Of a DNA stretch of 64,000 nt, positions 58,975 to 64,000 are shown in pieces; the first letter of the stretch is position 1; every line of letters starts with the position of its first letter. The stretch spans positions 4,430,068-4,494,067 of the forward strand of contig NW_024468910.1 in assembly GCF_011745365.1 (NCBI RefSeq), read 5' to 3'. This DNA comes from Cryphonectria parasitica EP155. Taxonomy: Eukaryota > Ascomycota > Sordariomycetes > Diaporthales > Cryphonectriaceae. The notes beneath the pieces were generated by a model. The model did not search any database and was not told where the DNA came from. It was given only the letters and a program-made list of their open reading frames with translations. Both the position numbers and the translations under genes were made by a program.

Positions 58975-59960
58975 ACGTCTGGATACCACTTCTCCAATTC
59001 ACAAAAAAAATGATACACACATCACGGGGGTGCTCACGCGTACCATTACGGGCCTACTAAGACCGTTCGTCATCTCATGCCAGAAAGGAGCATTGAGGCG
59101 ATATGACGGGCTGCAGCAAAGTAGTTCATGAGGAAGCAGGCAAATCAAAACACAGACTTCATGACCCTTCGATACTCAACTTCGTCCCTCCGTCTATGTT
59201 TGGCCCAATTGTGTAGTGACTATGCAAGTGCTCGCGAATGCATGCTGTTGTGCTGTTGTTGTTGTACTTTATATACTATTAAATCCGGGTGGCTCTCGAC
59301 AGGGTCTGTCGGTACAGCGCATGACAGCTTTTAAATTGCATGCAGAGAGGCTGGGTTGCGTGAAGGTGGGAAGGTGGGAAGGAACATGGGTGTCCTCGAC
59401 AGCGCCTGCAGCAGCGCCAAGCGCTTCCCCATTCGGGACCTGCGTTGCGGTGGAAACGCGGTAGGGCCGAATCGATTGGCTCACAGAGATCCACCAACAA
59501 CAACTGAAAGCTGCGGAGGCCCACTCAAAACCTGGTTTGGTCGCATTCTCCCTTCTGCGATATCCTCTCTGTTTTGCTCTCTCCATCTCTCCACCGACTC
59601 TTTTTATTCCTGCATATTGCTTCGACCGCCGACCAACTTGCTACAAGCATGACCATGGACCTCTAGGACACGTCGAATTATATTTCTCTAATCACCTTCC
59701 AGCGTAGAACACGAATGAGCGCGCGTCGCAGTCAACCGAAGTCCACCGCCCAATAGGGATCCACTCCTTGTTTTGTCTGAAAGGATTCGGCAACTCAGTC
59801 AGTCATCATTAGTACACAAACCACAGCAGGGCCAGAGCCGTTGCTGTGGCCCAAGAGTTCTTCCTGTCACAAGTCACACTGGCTGGTTTGATCGACTCAT
59901 CATTCTCGCACTTGGTTTCGTCCGTCACAGCTATCCCAACGAGTAGACAACCACAACAAG
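58975..59960. other. Intergenic, RPP2 3' flank and MPS1 promoter
   Basis: No gene seen. Small frames (for example 59128-59334 and 59356-59652) have no recognisable product. Confidence 0.5.
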
Positions 59961-62851
59961 ATGTCGGCAGCCTCGCCAACGCCACTGGGCGCCGGTAGTC
60001 ATTTTACCTCGCTGGGCCGGAGGACCTCAGCACGTCAGGCCCTGCGCAGGCCAGTTTCGCGACCGCAATTCAATCGCAGCGAGTCCCAGCCTTCTGTGCC
60101 CAGTGCACGAGAGATCGCAGCATCTGCTATCGAGGGCGCCAAGTCCCAGCCACAACAATATGACGCCATGCACGACAGTTCAGACGAGGAGATTCCCGTG
60201 CCTATGAAGCTCAGCGCTCTCACCAAGGCCTTGCTCAACGATGGCGGCGCATCCGACGTCGTACACCGGCAGCCCTCTCCACAGCAGCAGCAGCAGCAAC
60301 AACAACAGCAACACTACGCCCAGCCAGAGCCCAGAATCATGACCCGAAGACGCAGCTATCTTGCCAGGAGCGGCTCAGCCGCCGTCGAGGAGGTTCCGGA
60401 GCAGGAGCAGGAGAGACCTGTGAGGGAGACGAGGCGTCACGTCAGGGCTGGCAGCGCATCTGTGCCCTCTGCGCGGCCCAGCTCTCCAGCACGGGCAAGG
60501 GATAGCAGCCCCGCGCCGCGCAAGAGGATCGTGCGTCTCAGCACCACCCCTGGTGGTGGCCCGGTGTCTGGTGGCGGCGGCGGACTGAGGCGGTCTCTGT
60601 CTGCATCGAACAGGCGGAGGCCCGAGAGTCGAGGCCCCGAGGATGAGCCGGTCCAACAGACGGGTCCGCCCGCACCATTGGAGGAGGCGGCCGACATCAA
60701 CACGCCTGCACAGCCTGCGCGCCGGGTCCAGATTGCCACTGGCTCCTCTGCACAGAGACAAAGGTCGACTGGCGGCTCCTCGGGCGTTGGGCCGAGGCTT
60801 TCTGGGTCTGCCTTTCGCAGTGAGCACGAAGTCGCCCCAGAGGAGCCACGTACCGAGTCCCGACCACAGTCTGCTCTCAATCAGAGTAGTATCTCGAAGT
60901 TTGGAGGCAGCGTCAGGGCCCGAGAGGACCAAAATGCCCAGGGCTCCATGCGCGTCAAGCGGCTCGGCAAGGTTCCAGGGAGCTTTTTGAGCGGACCTGC
61001 TCGCCGCGGTAGGAGACGCGAGAGTGAAGAGGACAGACTTGCCCGAGAGTTTGGCGATGGGGAGATGCCCGAAACACAGATGCACGAAGAGGTCCAGATG
61101 GAGGCTGAACCAGCACCACCGTCGTATCGCGATTTTGCCGCCTCGGGCAGTCCTGTTAGTAGCAAGGAGCTGAGGGCAGCCGGGAGCCGCAGACAGTCCT
61201 ACGCAGACCTCAGAGCTGCCTCTCGGATGGAGGCCCAGAGGGACGAGTTTGATACAGCCCACGAGGAGCCTGTCCAGCCACGGCCTGAGGTCCCCTCGGC
61301 GCACGATCAGGAGAACGAGATGCCCAGCGCGTCGGCCTTCCAGAGGCGCAAGGCATCGTTCAGTGTCCTTGACAGGGACCAGGAGAAGAAGCTCCTCCGG
61401 TCGCCGAGTCTCATCGAGATTGGGTCTCGTCCCGTACCGCGTGCCGTTTCGCCAGAGCGTCCCATTCTGGCAACCATCAGTCAGAACCTCCTGAAGACCC
61501 CGCACGTTGTCATCCCGATGCAGCAGCGGCCGGCACCGCCACCACCTCCGCCCAAGATGAGCGTACTAGATACTGCTACTGCCACCGCAGGCGCCGCCAC
61601 CACTTCTCAAGCCAACAAGAAGAAAAGCGTGATTCTCAAGGTCAACGGAAGGTCTTACCAGAGGGTGGATTGTATTGGCCGGGGCGGTAGTGCAAAGGTG
61701 TACCGGGTGACGGCTGAGAACAGCAAGATGTTCGCCCTGAAGCGGGTCAACATCGAAAATGCCGACGAGAATACTGTCAAGGGCTTCAAAGGGGAAATCA
61801 GCCTCCTCCAAAAACTGTCAAATGTGGAGCGTGTCATACAGCTGTATGACTTTGAGCTGAACGAGGAGAAGCATATCCTTAGTCTGGTGAGTCTGCCTGC
61901 CTTGTAATTCATGTTGAACACTATCGAAGGTTGGCCGAGTCAGTCCCCCCACTAACTATCTCTGTCTTGAAGCTCATGGAGATGGGAGAGTTGGACCTCA
62001 ACACGCTGTTGAGAGTCCGGCAGAACCCTGAAGGATCTAAGCTCGACCCCGTGTTTATCCGCTTCTACTGGAAAGAAATGCTCGAATGCCTGGCTGCTGT
62101 CCATGCCCATGATATCGTTCACAGCGATCTGAAGCCGGCCAATTTTGTCGTTGTCCAAGGCCGCCTGAAGCTCATCGACTTTGGGATCGCGAACGCCATC
62201 CAGACCGACGAGACGGTCAATGTTCATCGCGAGACACAGATCGGCACGCCAAACTACATGTCGCCTGAAAGCCTCATGGACTCGAACCACTATGCTTTCA
62301 CCTCTGCCCATGGCGGTAGATCCCTGCAGCCCGGGTCCCGAGGCCCCAAGCTGATGAAGCTCGGCAAGCCCAGCGATGTGTGGTCGCTGGGATGTATCCT
62401 GTACCAGATGGTGTATGGAAACCCACCCTTTGGTCACATCCAGAATCAGATGGCCCGCTGCCAGGCCATCATCAACTGGAACCACAAGGTCGAATTTCCG
62501 GAAAGGGGCTTGGGGGGCATCCGGGTCCCACCCTCGCTCCTGCGCACCATGAGGCGCTGCCTCAACCGCGAACAGCATTCGCGCCCCACGTGCGCAGAGC
62601 TCTTGTCCGAGAATGACCCGTTCTTGTATCCTATGGAGTACGCTGTCGATATCCCGGGGATGGAGGACTCGCTGCCCGTAACGGAGGAGCTCCTCGGAAG
62701 AATCATTCAGAGCGTGGTCACACGGTGCCGTGAGCGGCTGCCCACAGAAGGGGAGGCTGTGTCCGCGTGGCCTGCAGCGTATTGGACCAGCGTCAAAAAG
62801 GCCATCGCGGCGAAGGAGGGTGGAGAGGGTGTTGCTGCAGCGGGCAGATGA
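59961..62851 (+). CDS. MPS1: Mps1/TTK-type dual-specificity protein kinase
   Basis: Two exons, 59961-61886 and 61973-62851, with one 86-nt intron, give 934 residues. The N-terminal 560 residues are mostly disordered, with poly-Gln (about residues 110-120), Arg/Ser-rich runs and a Pro stretch. The kinase domain begins near 560: loop GRGGSAKVYRV, ATP-lysine FALKRV, then LMEMGELDLN. The catalytic loop is IVHSDLKPANF, with HSD in place of HRD as in Mps1/TTK. LIDFGIANAI is the DFG motif, and GTPNYMSPESLMD precedes a longer-than-usual insertion before SDVWSLGCILYQMVYGNPPF. Mps1 directs spindle pole duplication and the spindle assembly checkpoint. The splice joins HILSL to LMEMGELDL, the hinge of the active site. 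All catalytic residues are present. Confidence 0.95.
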
Positions 62852-63836
62852 CGAACAAAGTTTGTCTGATTGAACAAAGCTTCTGCCTCTGCGTGCGACC
62901 AGTATTCTACACAACAAAACCCCCTTGTAATCGACCCTGGTGCGGTGTTATTGTTATTTTTATTTTTTTTTCCCTTTGTTCTGGGACTTTTGTCTAAATG
63001 TTGGTGACGAGACATGACGGATTACGGAATGGCTGAAAAAGAATGAAGAATCACAATGTCTCACAGCAAAAGAGAGGAGGGAAGAGTTGGATAGCGGTTT
63101 CTTCTTTGTTCTGTACTCGCTTCTGAGGCAGATTATTTTCTTCATTGTTCACAGGCGCTTAGAGAGACAGAGCTCTCTTTACTTTGATACCACCTTACTA
63201 CCTCACCTGCATAGAATGATTATATCTGCTTTTTCGTCATGAGGCTTTTTTCCTCTCAACATTTCACCCAGTCTCCTCAAGGATGGGTGTGTCTGGCCAC
63301 AAATCAATCACTTCAGCGTTGCAATTGGTTGCTTGTTGCTATGGGTTAAGTTTGGTGGTTCGAACTTCATCTCTCGTCTTGCAGTCCGCCTCGTTGTATT
63401 TTGTGGTAAACATACATAGTGTTGAGAAGCAAACGCAGCGCCCTCGATGAGACGAAAGCGTGGACAAGTTTGCTAATCCACACATACGTCCCCCCCCCCC
63501 CCATGTTTCAAGCCTTCGGCGACATTGTGCTGTCCATGTCCAGCCTTGAAAAGAGATACCAATTGTCCTAGCCCCTGTCGTCCTCGCACGAGAGCCAGTC
63601 GACTTTTTCTTGGAGAGGTTCTGAGCCTCTCTTGTGCGTGAACAAGAATTGAGGTATCACCCTTTTTTTCTTTTTTTTTTTCTTCTTTCTCTACCTTCTC
63701 TCTTTTTCTTCTTTACTTCAATGTGCACAGCTCACACATGCCCACGGCCTGGTTGGTATCCAGCCTGTCCAGTATCTCTCACCCCCCCCCCCCCAAAAGG
63801 CTCCGTTTGATACACAGGCACAGACACAGAAACACT
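62852..63836. other. Intergenic
   Basis: Contains 13-nt C runs at 63490-63502 and 63782-63794 and long T tracts (about 62955-62970, 63664-63683). No gene seen before the partial gene at the right edge. Confidence 0.5.
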
Positions 63837-64000
63837 TTACCCCTCTACCTCGGCGGGGCTCTTGATCTTCAGCTCACTGATGCGCAAGACGGTATAACGG
63901 TGCTTGCTCTTCACAGTGCGGACCCTCCTGTTCCTGCGCTTCGTCTTCTCCTTGATGCGCATGGGCTCGCTGTCGACGCCGACGACGGTGGCGCGGCACT
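63837..64000 (-). CDS. MRPL49: Probable mitochondrial ribosomal protein bL21m (partial, 3' end only)
   Basis: Only the C-terminal 53 codons plus stop are inside the window; the gene continues past the right edge on the minus strand. The tail reads CRATVVGVDSEPMRIKEKTK, then RRNRRVRTVKSKHRYTVLRI, then SELKIKSPAEVEG. A basic block of this form, with K-x-K-x-R-N/Q-R and the SKHRYT-L-I ending, is what I know from the C-terminus of fungal bL21m (yeast Mrpl49, the Img2-adjacent large-subunit protein). It would act in the mitochondrial large ribosomal subunit, binding 21S rRNA. Because the N-terminal half is missing, this stays a family-level call. Confidence 0.65.
   Translation of the reverse strand, partial: CRATVVGVDSEPMRIKEKTKRRNRRVRTVKSKHRYTVLRISELKIKSPAEVEG

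Noticed and set aside
60375..61505. 376-codon minus-strand frame
   Set aside because: Antisense shadow of the MPS1 N-terminal region, with no domain of its own.

Overview
The window looks like nuclear DNA of a filamentous ascomycete (Pezizomycotina, probably Sordariomycetes). The grounds are many short GT-AG introns of 53-170 nt with CTAAC/CTGAC-like branch sites, moderate GC content, a HET-domain gene, a CE15 glucuronoyl esterase, a fungal copper amine oxidase, and full-length fungal forms of NSA2, MTD1, MET18, SPC2, EMC3, RPC25, SPT2, RPP2 and MPS1. I resolved 27 protein-coding genes, most to exon level, by joining reading frames at splice sites and checking that the spliced frame stays open and matches what I know of the family. 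I found no convincing tRNA, rRNA, CRISPR or intact transposon.

Layout. 1-4 kb is gene-poor and low in complexity. 4-18 kb holds RNA 3'-phosphate cyclase (+), the ribosome-assembly factor NSA2 (+), an allantoate-permease-type MFS transporter with 11 exons (-), a 2-oxoglutarate/Fe(II) oxygenase (+), a TDP2-like EEP phosphodiesterase (+), a copper amine oxidase (-) and an aldo/keto reductase (-). 18-40 kb is looser and more accessory in character: a GNAT acetyltransferase, a small cysteine-rich secreted protein, a HET-domain protein, an unknown one-pass membrane protein, a proline/serine-rich protein ending in a hydrophobic tail, a GST, a glucuronoyl methylesterase, an extended SDR, a 62-residue cysteine-rich membrane protein and an unknown membrane-anchored basic protein. 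Long non-coding gaps separate several of these.

40-64 kb is dense and almost entirely housekeeping: MTD1 (one-carbon metabolism), MET18/MMS19 (cytosolic Fe-S delivery), SPC2 and EMC3 head to head (two ER-membrane machines), RPC25 (RNA polymerase III), a NUFIP1-like protein (box C/D snoRNP assembly), SPT2 (chromatin), RPP2 (ribosomal stalk), MPS1 (spindle checkpoint kinase) and, cut by the right edge, a probable mitochondrial ribosomal protein bL21m.

Recurring oddities are very small first coding exons (3, 6 and 12 nt), nine G or C homopolymers of at least 11 nt (eight in intergenic DNA and one inside an intron), introns whose length is a multiple of three and leaves the frame open, and one junction that only keeps frame with a GC-AG intron. 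Functions come from motif and family recognition by eye; no database search was run.
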